Of a stretch of 41,977 nucleotides of DNA, positions 1-7,377 are shown in pieces. A program made the position numbers and the translations under genes. Under the pieces are notes generated by a model, which worked only from the letters and a program-made list of their open reading frames with translations, searched no databases and was not told the DNA's origin. Source of the stretch: JAAEUB01 sp964550345. Its GTDB lineage: Bacteria; Pseudomonadota; Alphaproteobacteria; Rhodobacterales; Rhodobacteraceae. Location of the stretch: positions 1 through 41,977 of the forward strand of contig CAZJYZ010000026.1 in NCBI GenBank assembly GCA_964550345.1. Reading direction: 5' to 3'. The stretch's first letter is position 1. Each line of letters opens with the position of its first letter.

Positions 1-1
1 T

Positions 2-535
2 GGCCTGGCATTCGGTGCTGACTTCACCATTACTGCGGGTGGCTATAATGCAGGCTATGCGGCTGGTGGCGTCGGTGACGCAGAAGTATGGATTTCCGGT
101 GACTTCGGCCGTGTATCGCTGGCTGACGATGGGTCGAACACAACTCTGAACTACTCGCACACATTTGGCGACTTCGGCGTTGAATTCAACTACATCTTCA
201 ACCCGGGTGCCGCTTGGGACATCAAACTGTCCTACGACATGGGTGATTACAGCGCTTACCTTGCTACCGACTCTGCTGGTGTAACCGGCATCGGTGGTGA
301 CGCAGCATTTGGCGACTTCTCGGTTTCAGTCGACATTGGCGATATTGCTAACGTCAACACAACTTGGGAACTGGGTCTGGGCTACGCTTCCGGCGCAGTT
401 TCGGTTGACCTGGCTCTGATGCCTGCCTCTGCTTGGGAACTTTCTGGTGCCTGGGACATGGGTGGCGGTGCCGCTGTAAAAGCTAGCTTCGACAGCGCCG
501 GCGTATACAGCCTTGGTGTAGCAATGGAATTCTAA
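2..535 (+). CDS. Outer-membrane porin, 3' part (5' end outside window)
   Basis: The reading frame is open from the left edge and stops at 533-535, giving the last 177 residues of a porin. The sequence alternates short aromatic/polar strands with Gly- and Asp-rich turns, as in the beta-barrel of Rhodobacterales general-diffusion porins (Porin_4-like). It ends in a C-terminal phenylalanine (AMEF), the usual outer-membrane assembly signal for BamA recognition. It would sit in the outer membrane and allow passage of small hydrophilic solutes. A strong hairpin terminator follows 25 bases after the stop, so this is the end of its transcript. The family assignment rests on barrel character and the terminal Phe; the N-terminal signal peptide is not visible because the gene is cut by the window edge. 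Confidence 0.85.
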   Translation, partial: GLAFGADFTITAGGYNAGYAAGGVGDAEVWISGDFGRVSLADDGSNTTLNYSHTFGDFGVEFNYIFNPGAAWDIKLSYDMGDYSAYLATDSAGVTGIGGDAAFGDFSVSVDIGDIANVNTTWELGLGYASGAVSVDLALMPASAWELSGAWDMGGGAAVKASFDSAGVYSLGVAMEF

Positions 536-559
536 TCCAACCGGATTAGTTTTTCTGGG

Positions 560-590
560 AAGAGCGGGCCCTGGCCCGCTCTTTTCTTTT
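560..590 (+). terminator. Rho-independent terminator of the porin gene
   Basis: An 11-bp perfect stem (AAGAGCGGGCC / GGCCCGCTCTT, 560-570 and 573-583) with a minimal CT loop is followed by a T-rich run (TTTCTTTT). It lies just after the porin stop codon and before the yggS-type gene. Confidence 0.88.
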
Positions 591-634
591 GTGCCGGTCT
601 GTGGCCTAACGGACAAAATAATCAAAGGTCATCT

Positions 635-1288
635 ATGTCCCTAACTGACATTCAAAAAGCCATCACCGCAGAAGAAGCTCGCGTTGGTTGTGCGCAGGGC
701 AGTGCGAAACTTATCGCTGTCTCCAAGGTGCAGCCGTTAGAGCGCGTTATCGACGTCCTTGAACAGGGTCACCGGATTTTCGGAGAAAACAAAGTGCAGG
801 AGGCCGCCGGGAAATGGCCCGATCTGCGTCAGCGCTTTGAAGGTGTTGAACTTCACCTGATTGGACCCTTGCAAACAAACAAAGCCCGACAGGCGATGGA
901 ATTGTTTGATGTCATTCATACGATAGACCGGCCCAAGCTTGCCCGCACAGTCGCGCGAATAGCCAGTGAAACCGGGCGCTGCCCGCGCTTGTTGGTTCAG
1001 GTAAATACCGGAGCAGAGCCACAAAAGGCGGGTATTCAACCTGAAGACGCCGACGCCTTTCTGACCGAGTGCAAAGATCTGGGTCTGAAAATCGAAGGTC
1101 TCATGTGTATCCCGCCGGTTGACGAGGAACCTGCGCTCCATTTCGCCCTATTGGCCAAAATAGCAGCCCGCAACAACCTGCCCGAGCTTTCAATGGGTAT
1201 GAGCAGTGACTTTGAGCGTGCCATAGCACAAGGTGCAACTTACGTGCGCGTCGGTTCTGCGATCTTTGGTGAACGGGACTATTCTTAA
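635..1288 (+). CDS. YggS/PROSC-family pyridoxal-5'-phosphate homeostasis protein
   Basis: 217 residues, the usual length for the YggS/PLPBP family of cytoplasmic PLP-binding proteins. These have an alanine-racemase-like TIM barrel and buffer PLP and amino-acid pools without clear enzymatic activity. The PLP lysine is Lys31 in the motif LIAVSKVQP. HxIGxLQTNK-type (LHLIGPLQTNK), TIDR, GLMCIPP and the C-terminal GMSSDFERAI...VRVGSAIFG signatures are all present, so the protein looks complete and functional. It stands alone on the plus strand after the porin terminator. Its stop codon overlaps the stop codon of the convergent L,D-transpeptidase gene (shared TTAA, 1285-1288), leaving no intergenic terminator. 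Confidence 0.95.
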   Translation: MSLTDIQKAITAEEARVGCAQGSAKLIAVSKVQPLERVIDVLEQGHRIFGENKVQEAAGKWPDLRQRFEGVELHLIGPLQTNKARQAMELFDVIHTIDRPKLARTVARIASETGRCPRLLVQVNTGAEPQKAGIQPEDADAFLTECKDLGLKIEGLMCIPPVDEEPALHFALLAKIAARNNLPELSMGMSSDFERAIAQGATYVRVGSAIFGERDYS

Positions 1289-1794
1289 CGCACGAAAATA
1301 CGCGAGTTTTGCGACCATCTGGATATTATCCACCGCAAATCGTGTGGTGCGAAGGCAATGCAGCCCGCCGTGGGGTAGCGCTGACTACGCCAAGCATGAA
1401 TGAATATGGCTGACCCCTTGCCGGGTATTGCATCGGGCCAGTTCCAATCGCTAAAAAGTACGATGTCATAAAGCGGGTCGGCCCGCCGCAGCTTTTCATG
1501 TCCAAAAGGATGCGCGAAAGCGTTCAGGCCGTGGTTGTAATCCGGATCTGTAACATCGTCCGACCAGATATCATTCGGGAGAACAGGAAAAAGAGCGACC
1601 CTAATTTTAGGAGCTGCCATCCTGTCAGGCCGATACCCCCCGCCAACCACCCGCCAGACACCGGACGGCGACACCCCATCGCCCTCGGATTTTTCCGGAC
1701 CTATTCCTCCACGTCCCACCGAGCACGGGATGTGGCGTCCGTGGAACCGCGCTCCCCATTTTGTCACCACCATATCGGTGCGGTTTGGCCTCAC
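1285..1794 (-). CDS. L,D-transpeptidase (YkuD/ErfK family)
   Basis: 169 residues. The C-terminal half carries the YkuD catalytic signature: His in FIHAW followed by the nucleophile Cys in TAGCIAF, then the conserved basic residues nearby. A typical upstream TPSGxW-like segment (SPSGVWRVVGGGYRPDRM) is also present. Members cross-link peptidoglycan through meso-DAP (3-3 links) or attach proteins to it. No clear signal peptide is visible at the predicted N-terminus, so either export uses another route or the start is misplaced. The start ATG overlaps the ribA stop (ATGA, 1791-1794), so the two genes are probably translationally coupled. Confidence 0.85.
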   Translation of the reverse strand: MRPNRTDMVVTKWGARFHGRHIPCSVGRGGIGPEKSEGDGVSPSGVWRVVGGGYRPDRMAAPKIRVALFPVLPNDIWSDDVTDPDYNHGLNAFAHPFGHEKLRRADPLYDIVLFSDWNWPDAIPGKGSAIFIHAWRSQRYPTAGCIAFAPHDLRWIISRWSQNSRIFVR

Positions 1795-2870
1795 AATATG
1801 TGCCCGGACTTCTTGGCTTTGGTTGCAAGATAGGCGGCATTGTGGTCTGAATGACCGGCCCGCAATGGGACACGCTCGGTTACGTCAATGCCGTTGGCCC
1901 GCATCATCTCGACCTTGGCGGGGTTGTTTGTCATCAGCCGGACCGCGGAAAAACCAAGTGATTTCAACAGGTCAGCACCCGTACGAAAATCGCGCTCATC
2001 ATCCTCAAAGCCCAAGCGGTGATTTGCCTCGACAGTATCAAAACCCTGATCCTGTAGCGAATAGGCCCGCATCTTGTTGGCCAGCCCGATGCCGCGCCCT
2101 TCCTGATTTAGATAAAGCAGAACCCCTGCGCTTTCTTCGCCCATTGCGGCAAGAGCGGCGCGTAACTGCGGGCCGCAATCGCATTTGAGCGACCCCAGAA
2201 TATCCCCGGTGAAACAGGCCGAATGTAATCGCGTCAGCACCGGTTTGGTTCTGTCTGGGCGGCCAATCTCAATTGCCACATGTTCTTCGCCGCCATCTTC
2301 GGGCCGATAGACGTGTACCCTTCCGGCCTCGCTCGCTTCCAGCGGAACACGAGCGCTTACAACCCGGTTCATTGGTGATTTCGCCGGGTGATCTGCGTCC
2401 AGGGGCAACAGGGTTAGTCCATGATTCTCGGCCAGCACGGGGCCGTCTGCAACCTCGACGACTAACGCAGAAGGCAAAAGATGCGCTGATTTGCACAAAT
2501 CCAACGCCGCGGCGGCCAGGCTTTCGTCACCGTCGCGGCGGGTTTTTAATGGGCCTTTCATCGGCATCATCAGATCATCCGCCGGGTCGGCAATGTTAGC
2601 GATCCAGCGCATGTCCGCGCCATCAGGGACTTCAACACGCGCAACCTTGTCGCTATATGCGCGTGCCTTCAGAGTTTCAGCCCGGCGCGTGGTTATCGCC
2701 AGCACCAGCGCCCCAAGTGTTCCAAGATCTGCCATGCGCTGGGTGGTCAGCGTTTCAACCGCCGCGACGATCGCCGCATTTTTGTGCCCCACAAGCACGA
2801 TAGGCACCCCCATACGCAAATCAGCACGGGCACGGGCGGTAAGTTCAAACTGATCAGGACTCAGGGTCAT
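1791..2870 (-). CDS. ribA: GTP cyclohydrolase II (RibA) with a non-canonical N-terminal domain
   Basis: GTP cyclohydrolase II opens GTP to 2,5-diamino-6-ribosylamino-pyrimidinone 5'-phosphate, the first step of riboflavin synthesis. The zinc site C-X10-C-X-C (ACFTGDILGSLKCDCG) and the QEGRGIGL motif are intact in the C-terminal 200 residues. The first ~150 residues resemble the size of a DHBP synthase (RibB) domain, but the acidic RibB substrate motif (DDExRENEGD) is missing. That half is therefore probably not catalytic, as in other alphaproteobacterial RibA proteins. I chose the ATG at 2870 (359 aa) from family length and a GGAA-type ribosome site. In-frame ATGs at 2924 and 2966 would add 18 or 32 residues. 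It heads an operon with the L,D-transpeptidase gene. Confidence 0.92.
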   Translation of the reverse strand: MTLSPDQFELTARARADLRMGVPIVLVGHKNAAIVAAVETLTTQRMADLGTLGALVLAITTRRAETLKARAYSDKVARVEVPDGADMRWIANIADPADDLMMPMKGPLKTRRDGDESLAAAALDLCKSAHLLPSALVVEVADGPVLAENHGLTLLPLDADHPAKSPMNRVVSARVPLEASEAGRVHVYRPEDGGEEHVAIEIGRPDRTKPVLTRLHSACFTGDILGSLKCDCGPQLRAALAAMGEESAGVLLYLNQEGRGIGLANKMRAYSLQDQGFDTVEANHRLGFEDDERDFRTGADLLKSLGFSAVRLMTNNPAKVEMMRANGIDVTERVPLRAGHSDHNAAYLATKAKKSGHIL

Positions 2871-2926
2871 AAATGTTTCCGTAATTTGCGCCTTTGTAGG
2901 CTTCTTTGACGCAATATGAAACATTT
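2871..2926 (-). promoter_or_regulatory. Long-range hairpin in the ribA 5' leader
   Basis: A perfect 9-bp inverted repeat, AAATGTTTC (2871-2879) and GAAACATTT (2918-2926), encloses a second inner pairing, TTGCG (2886-2890) with CGCAA (2910-2914). In the minus-strand RNA this stem abuts the chosen ribA start codon and would bury the GGAA ribosome site. It does not match the FMN riboswitch consensus. If translation instead starts at 2924 the region is coding and the repeat may be chance. Confidence 0.35.
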
Positions 2927-3023
2927 CCCGCCAATTACACACGTCCCCGTGAGCCGTTTGCAGCAATTCTTGCTAAATCCCGCGAGAGGGTACACTTGAA
3001 TAGCACGCAAGAGGGAGTGACAC

Positions 3024-3710
3024 ATGTCTAATTTGAAAAAGATTCTGTTGGTTGATGATGACGATGACCTGCGTGATGCGCTGGCTGAACAACTGGTAAT
3101 GACCGAAGACTTTGATGTTTTCGAAGCTGCCAATGGGGCGGATGCCATGGTGAAAGCCAAGGAAGCGCTTTATGATTTGGTAATTCTGGATGTTGGTCTG
3201 CCTGATACGGATGGGCGTGAGTTGTGCCGTTTGATGCGTAAGCAAGGGGTGAAGTGCCCGGTCCTGATGCTAACTGGCCATGACAGTGATGCGGATACTA
3301 TCCTGGGCCTTGATGCGGGCGCCAACGATTATGTCACTAAGCCCTTCAAATTTCCCGTACTTTTGGCCCGTATTCGGGCGCAGTTGCGCCAGCATGAGCA
3401 AAGCGAAGATGCGGTGTTCCGGCTTGGACCATATACATTCAAACCCTCGATGAAGATGCTTATTACCGAAGAAGATCGCAAAATACGCCTGACCGAGAAA
3501 GAAACAAACATCCTTAAATTCCTTTATCGCGCAACCGAGGGCGTCGTGGCGCGCGATGTCTTGTTGCATGAAGTTTGGGGTTACAATGCGGGTGTAACGA
3601 CCCACACGTTAGAGACCCATATCTACCGTTTGCGGCAGAAAATCGAACCGGATCCCTCAAATGTACAGCTATTGGTGACTGAAAGCGGTGGCTACAGGTT
3701 GGTCGCTTAG
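3024..3710 (+). CDS. OmpR/PhoB-family response regulator (orphan)
   Basis: 228 residues: receiver domain (about 5-118) followed by a winged-helix DNA-binding domain (about 130-227). The acidic pocket is at residues 11-15, the phosphoacceptor is Asp56 (VILDVGLPD), the switch Thr is Thr84 and the signalling Lys is Lys106 (KPF). The C-terminal domain has the OmpR-type ending THTLETHIYRLRQKI...GGYRL. A good ribosome site (AGGGAG) precedes the ATG. No histidine kinase lies next to it, so its partner is encoded elsewhere. The gene is divergent from ribA and is followed by a perfect palindrome and a candidate small RNA. Which of the conserved alphaproteobacterial regulators it is cannot be decided from the sequence. 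Confidence 0.93.
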   Translation: MSNLKKILLVDDDDDLRDALAEQLVMTEDFDVFEAANGADAMVKAKEALYDLVILDVGLPDTDGRELCRLMRKQGVKCPVLMLTGHDSDADTILGLDAGANDYVTKPFKFPVLLARIRAQLRQHEQSEDAVFRLGPYTFKPSMKMLITEEDRKIRLTEKETNILKFLYRATEGVVARDVLLHEVWGYNAGVTTHTLETHIYRLRQKIEPDPSNVQLLVTESGGYRLVA

Positions 3711-3742
3711 AGGCAGGCCATAGTGTCAAATTAGATGCACTC

Positions 3743-3756
3743 GTCAAAATTTTGAC
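3743..3756. promoter_or_regulatory. Perfect 14-bp palindrome GTCAAAATTTTGAC, possible operator
   Basis: GTCAAAATTTTGAC is a perfect dyad. A further half-site GTCAAA occurs at 3725-3730. The dyad overlaps a TTGACA (3752-3757) and lies just upstream of a TATAAT (3768-3773), so it is well placed to control transcription of the RNA element that follows. The response regulator encoded 33 bases upstream is one possible ligand; nothing in the sequence proves it. Confidence 0.5.
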
Positions 3757-3779
3757 AAATTTGAATATATAATACTTGA

Positions 3780-3890
3780 GATATACCGGGATTGTTCCCA
3801 TCTTAGGTACAACGAACCCCTCTCGTGTCGGGGTTATGGCACGAAACCTCCCTGTTGGACTGCCCGGGCCTAGTGCCCGGGCGTTTTTTT
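3780..3890 (+). ncRNA. Candidate small RNA with potential pseudoknot and intrinsic terminator
   Basis: The 159-base space after the response regulator holds promoter-like AT-rich DNA and a hairpin AACCCC/GGGGTT (3815-3820 and 3830-3835). The 9-nt loop of that hairpin contains TCGTG (3823-3827), which is complementary to CACGA at 3840-3844, allowing an H-type pseudoknot. An unpaired CCTCCC (3847-3852, anti-Shine-Dalgarno type) follows, then a terminator. There is no plus-strand gene downstream, so a riboswitch role is unlikely and a trans-acting RNA or response-regulator 3' UTR RNA is more plausible. The 5' end is a guess. TTGACA and TATAAT are only 10 bases apart, so they cannot be one normal sigma70 promoter. 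Confidence 0.45.
3862..3890 (+). terminator. Strong rho-independent terminator overlapping the 3' end of the LytTR gene
   Basis: Stem GCCCGGGC (3862-3869) / GCCCGGGC (3875-3882) with loop CTAGT, then G and seven T. It ends plus-strand transcription from the response regulator or small RNA. It covers the stop codon (3870-3872) of the convergent LytTR gene. Confidence 0.9.
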
Positions 3891-4796
3891 AAGCCCTTCC
3901 ACCCATTCTTTGACTGCCTTACTCCGCCCGCGGGAGATCGGAATTTCAGTACCATCAGTCAAAAGGACAAAACCACGGCCATTCTTGCGTTCAAACCCGG
4001 ATACTGCAGATTTAGAAACCCAGTATGACCGGTGCGGTTGAATTCCGTCTTCCTTGCGGATTTGTCTTGTGAGATTAGCCATGCTCATCCGCACAAATTC
4101 ACTTCGGTCTGAAAAATGGATCTCCAGATAATGCCCGGCTGACTGCACAAACAACAATGTACGCGGATCGTATAAACTCCCCCCAATAGCAACTTTATTG
4201 GGATCACCTTTGGCACGACCAATATTTTCTGTGCCTTCACCTGAATGCTTTCCGACAACTTGTGGTCCGATGAACGAAGCGACATATGCTTCAAACATGA
4301 GAACAAAGAAAAGATTTCGCAGAATATCAAAAATGGATAGTGCATCCATAATTTCGGGGTTCCCTGCGTAAATGGAGGCAAGGAAATACCCGAGATAGGT
4401 TAGAATTGGCAGGACAAGAGCGTGCATTATTATGGTTGGAAATACGCGTATTCTTAGTACATTGAAGAGGCCTATAATGGCATTTCCAACGATGTAAGTA
4501 AGCACTGCGTACAAACAAATCACGCCACCCCAAAGAACGGTTCTGAACCAGAATGGAAAGTCTGATTCAAACTCTTCGGGCTTCACCAAAACAAGCGCAC
4601 AAACAACCACAACTATTGCAAGCAGGAATCGTTTTGATAGCAAAACATCTAACCATTCACGTGCCGTGAATTGATAGGGCATACCATTTACGGCAAATAC
4701 CTGCACTTCGTGCCAATGGCCTTTAAAAATTACATCAGTCAAATCATAAACTTTTTTGTCAGGGTCACTTGGAATTGACCGTGGGGTTGTCTCCAC
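3870..4796 (-). CDS. Membrane-anchored LytTR-domain transcriptional regulator
   Basis: 308 residues. The N-terminal ~55 residues are soluble. They are followed by about four hydrophobic helices (roughly 57-72, 85-105, 120-145 and 160-178), a short linker and a C-terminal LytTR DNA-binding domain (about 200-302). The LytTR features seen are RTLLFVQSAGHYLEIHF, the HRSYWV motif and a basic C-terminus. Proteins of this layout bind DNA directly from the inner membrane and respond to an unknown membrane or periplasmic signal; no receiver domain is present. The gene is divergent from xthA, and the shared spacer carries a 14-bp inverted repeat that could be its control site. LytTR targets are normally direct rather than inverted repeats, which argues for caution. 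The gene is more AT-rich than its neighbours. Confidence 0.85.
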   Translation of the reverse strand: METTPRSIPSDPDKKVYDLTDVIFKGHWHEVQVFAVNGMPYQFTAREWLDVLLSKRFLLAIVVVVCALVLVKPEEFESDFPFWFRTVLWGGVICLYAVLTYIVGNAIIGLFNVLRIRVFPTIIMHALVLPILTYLGYFLASIYAGNPEIMDALSIFDILRNLFFVLMFEAYVASFIGPQVVGKHSGEGTENIGRAKGDPNKVAIGGSLYDPRTLLFVQSAGHYLEIHFSDRSEFVRMSMANLTRQIRKEDGIQPHRSYWVSKSAVSGFERKNGRGFVLLTDGTEIPISRGRSKAVKEWVEGLKKTPGH

Positions 4797-4846
4797 AAAG
4801 TAATTAGTGAGCGAGTGTTATTCGCGAAATACCATGTGTCCGGCGC

Positions 4847-4882
4847 GTCGGCAACATATAGTGATTTCTATATGTTGCCGAC
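4847..4882. promoter_or_regulatory. 14-bp perfect inverted repeat in the LytTR/xthA divergent region
   Basis: GTCGGCAACATATA (4847-4860) is repeated inverted at 4869-4882, separated by 8 bases. The right arm contains TTGCCG, which sits 15 bases before a TATAAT at 4896-4901, so an occupied site would cover the -35 region of the likely xthA promoter. A second, weaker dyad (TGTCC-N10-GGACA) spans the TATAAT. Confidence 0.55.
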
Positions 4883-4901
4883 ACTTGTCTGTCCGTATAA
4901 T
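4875..4901 (+). promoter_or_regulatory. Probable sigma70 promoter of xthA
   Basis: TTGCCG (4875-4880), a 15-base spacer and TATAAT (4896-4901) lie 39 bases before the xthA start codon. The -10 is perfect and the -35 is close to consensus, but the spacer is short. Confidence 0.45.
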
Positions 4902-4939
4902 ACAGGACACTTTATTACGGCAGACAAAGGGACTGACTC

Positions 4940-5728
4940 ATGTCATTTACGATCGCCACCTGGAACATCAATTCCGTGCGTCTGCGCGAACCGATTGTGT
5001 TGAAGCTTCTGCAAGAAGAGGCACCCGATATCCTGTGCCTTCAGGAATGCAAAAGCCCGGTTGAAAAAATTCCCACAGAAGGCTTTGCGGCTCTTGGTTA
5101 CAAACATATGATAGCGAGCGGGCAAAAGGGGTATAACGGCGTGGCCATCCTTTCGCGCCTGCCAATGGTCGAGGCCGCGCGTCATGATTTTGTAAACCTC
5201 AACCATGCTCGCCACATAGCGGGGCAGTTGGAAAACGGTGTCACTATTCACAATTTCTATGTCCCCGCCGGGGGCGACAAACCGGACCGTGAGGTGAACG
5301 AGAAGTTTGGTCAGAAGCTCGATTACCTAACTGAAATGCGTGACCATTTTCATGCTGAGAAACCCGGGAAATCCATCCTTGTCGGCGATCTGAACATCGC
5401 CCCGCGCGAAGATGACGTCTGGTCGCACAAGCAACTTCTGAAAGTTGTCAGCCATACGCCAATTGAGGTCGAGCATCTGGCCGAGACACAGGATTCCGGG
5501 AAATGGGTCGATATTACCCGGCAAGATATTCCTGAAGGGAATGTCTATAGCTGGTGGTCCTATCGGTCACCGCAATGGGATACTGCCGACAAAGGCCGTC
5601 GTCTGGACCATATCTGGGCTACGCCGGATATTTCGAATGCCGGTCATGGCAGCCGTGTACTGCGCGACGCGCGCGGCTGGGAAAAACCCAGCGACCACGC
5701 ACCGGTATTTGCATGTTTTGACCTTTAA
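4940..5728 (+). CDS. xthA: Exodeoxyribonuclease III (AP endonuclease)
   Basis: 262 residues, the normal length for bacterial ExoIII of the exonuclease/endonuclease/phosphatase superfamily. It cleaves DNA 5' to abasic sites and has 3'-5' exonuclease and 3'-phosphatase activities in base-excision repair. Catalytic motifs seen are WNINSVR near the N-terminus, the metal-binding Glu36 in LCLQECK, FYVPAGG, GDLNIAP and the C-terminal SDHAPVF pair. The ATG at 4940 gives the standard MSFTIATWNINS start. It is divergent from the LytTR regulator and is followed 52 bases later by cnoX. Confidence 0.96.
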   Translation: MSFTIATWNINSVRLREPIVLKLLQEEAPDILCLQECKSPVEKIPTEGFAALGYKHMIASGQKGYNGVAILSRLPMVEAARHDFVNLNHARHIAGQLENGVTIHNFYVPAGGDKPDREVNEKFGQKLDYLTEMRDHFHAEKPGKSILVGDLNIAPREDDVWSHKQLLKVVSHTPIEVEHLAETQDSGKWVDITRQDIPEGNVYSWWSYRSPQWDTADKGRRLDHIWATPDISNAGHGSRVLRDARGWEKPSDHAPVFACFDL

Positions 5729-5780
5729 AAATGGGTGAGCAATGCTCATATCTCAAAAAACGAATATGTAGGAGCCCAAA

Positions 5781-6698
5781 ATGCTGGAACTGAACCAAGG
5801 AAACGGTGCCGCCCCAACGGTCGAACTGGTCAAAGATATTTCAGAAGCGACCTTTATGGAGGACGTGGTCGAAGCCTCAAAAGAGGTGCCGGTCATCGTT
5901 GATTTCTGGGCGCCATGGTGTGGCCCGTGTAAAACGCTGGGGCCTGCACTAGAGGCTGCGGTTGAAGCCGCAGGCGGCAAAGTGCGCATGGTCAAGGTCA
6001 ATGTCGACGAAAATCAGCAAGTAGCCGGACAGCTGCGGGTGCAGTCGATCCCCACCGTCTATGCTTTCAAAGACGGGCAGCCGGTTGATGGTTTTCAGGG
6101 TGCGTTGCCGCCCAGCGAAGTAACGGCCTTTGTCGAGAAAATCTCGGACCTGTCCGAGGGCGGAGAAGGCGGCGGCCTTGCCGACGCGCTCGAAGCCGCC
6201 GAAACGATGCTGGAAGAAGGTGAAGCGGCAGATGCTGCACAGACCTTTGCCGCAATTCTGGAAGAAGATGAAAGCCTTGCTGCTGCCTATTCCGGCCTTG
6301 CCCGCGCCCATCTGGCGCTGGATGATGTGGATCAGGCCGAGGCCGTGCTGAACGGTGCGCCCGCAGACATCGCTGACGCGCCCGAGATTGAAGCGGCGCA
6401 CGCCCAGATCGCACTGGCCCGCCAGGCAGAAGATGCCGGGCCTGTCGGCGATCTGCGCGCCGCTGTTGCGGCCGATGAAAATAATCATCAGGCACGCTTT
6501 GATCTTGCTGTTGCGCTGAGTGCCGCAGGGGACGCAGAGGGTGCTGTGGATCAGTTGCTCGAGCTATTCAAACGGGACCGCGAATGGAACGATGGGGCTG
6601 CCAAAGCCCAGCTTTTTACCGTGTTTGAAGCGTTAAAACCGGAAGATCCGATTGTGCTGAATGGTCGGCGCAAACTATCTTCGATGATATTTGCCTGA
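5781..6698 (+). CDS. cnoX: Thioredoxin-like chaperedoxin CnoX (YbbN) with TPR domain
   Basis: 305 residues: thioredoxin fold (about 18-125) with active site WCGPC (Cys47, Cys50), then Ala/Glu-rich tetratricopeptide-like repeats to the C-terminus. This is the CnoX/YbbN architecture. In known members it holds unfolding proteins under oxidative (hypochlorous) stress and passes them to GroEL or DnaK. The intact CGPC pair indicates real redox activity, as in alphaproteobacterial members and unlike the SxxC version of E. coli. It is followed closely by the Lon-N-domain and Trm112-like genes and is probably co-transcribed with them. Confidence 0.93.
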   Translation: MLELNQGNGAAPTVELVKDISEATFMEDVVEASKEVPVIVDFWAPWCGPCKTLGPALEAAVEAAGGKVRMVKVNVDENQQVAGQLRVQSIPTVYAFKDGQPVDGFQGALPPSEVTAFVEKISDLSEGGEGGGLADALEAAETMLEEGEAADAAQTFAAILEEDESLAAAYSGLARAHLALDDVDQAEAVLNGAPADIADAPEIEAAHAQIALARQAEDAGPVGDLRAAVAADENNHQARFDLAVALSAAGDAEGAVDQLLELFKRDREWNDGAAKAQLFTVFEALKPEDPIVLNGRRKLSSMIFA

Positions 6699-6738
6699 TT
6701 TGTCTGGTGAAAAGGGCAGATCCTCGTATTCTGATCCC

Positions 6739-7377
6739 ATGTTCTCGCTAGCAGATTTACCCGAAACGCTCCCGATATTCCCTCTGTCGGGGGCGCTTTT
6801 GCTGCCGCGCGGGCATTTGCCCCTGCATATTTTTGAACCGCGTTACCTGACCATGCTGGACGACGCATTGCGCTCTGACCACCGGATGATCGGTATGGTC
6901 CAGCCGGAAAGTGATGACGATGACGCTCCGCTGAACCAAATTGGCTGCGCAGGGCGCGTCACCGCGTTTCGCGAAACGCCGGAACGTACCTATATGGTGA
7001 CGCTTTCGGGTATCGCGCGCTTTAAGCTGGGTGAAATACAGGAAGGGTTCAGCCCCTATCTGCGTTCAGAAGTTGACTGGTCTGCATTTGCCGGTGATCT
7101 GAGGGGAACCGAGCAGGATGAGGGCCTGAACCGTGAACCGTTTCTTGACCTATTGGCGCGGTATTTCCAGCTTGTGGAGCTGGAAAGTGACTGGGACAAT
7201 CTGAAAGAGGTTGATAGCGAAACGCTGATCAATGCACTGGCTGCACTCAGCCCATTTGAGACCAAGGACAAACAGGCCCTTTTAGAGGCTGACACACTAA
7301 CACGGCGGCGCGAAATTCTTGAAACACTGATGGAGTTTGCCGTGCATGGTGGCACCGGCAAAGAAAGGCTGCAATGA
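6739..7377 (+). CDS. Lon N-terminal (substrate-binding) domain protein
   Basis: Stand-alone LON substrate-binding domain protein of 212 residues with the characteristic opening LPIFPLSGALLLPRGHLPLHIFEPRYLTMLDDAL. It has no AAA+ or protease domain, so it is not a Lon protease. Related single-domain proteins are widespread and of unsettled function, perhaps in protein quality control. An upstream TTG at 6691 would add 16 residues overlapping cnoX, but the ATG at 6739 matches the family start. Its stop overlaps the start of the next gene (ATGA, 7374-7377). Confidence 0.9.
   Translation: MFSLADLPETLPIFPLSGALLLPRGHLPLHIFEPRYLTMLDDALRSDHRMIGMVQPESDDDDAPLNQIGCAGRVTAFRETPERTYMVTLSGIARFKLGEIQEGFSPYLRSEVDWSAFAGDLRGTEQDEGLNREPFLDLLARYFQLVELESDWDNLKEVDSETLINALAALSPFETKDKQALLEADTLTRRREILETLMEFAVHGGTGKERLQ

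Noticed and set aside
2871..3023. FMN riboswitch before ribA
   Set aside because: None of the conserved RFN core segments are present.
3752..3773. TTGACA and TATAAT as one sigma70 promoter
   Set aside because: Spacing is only 10 bases; the elements are noted separately instead.
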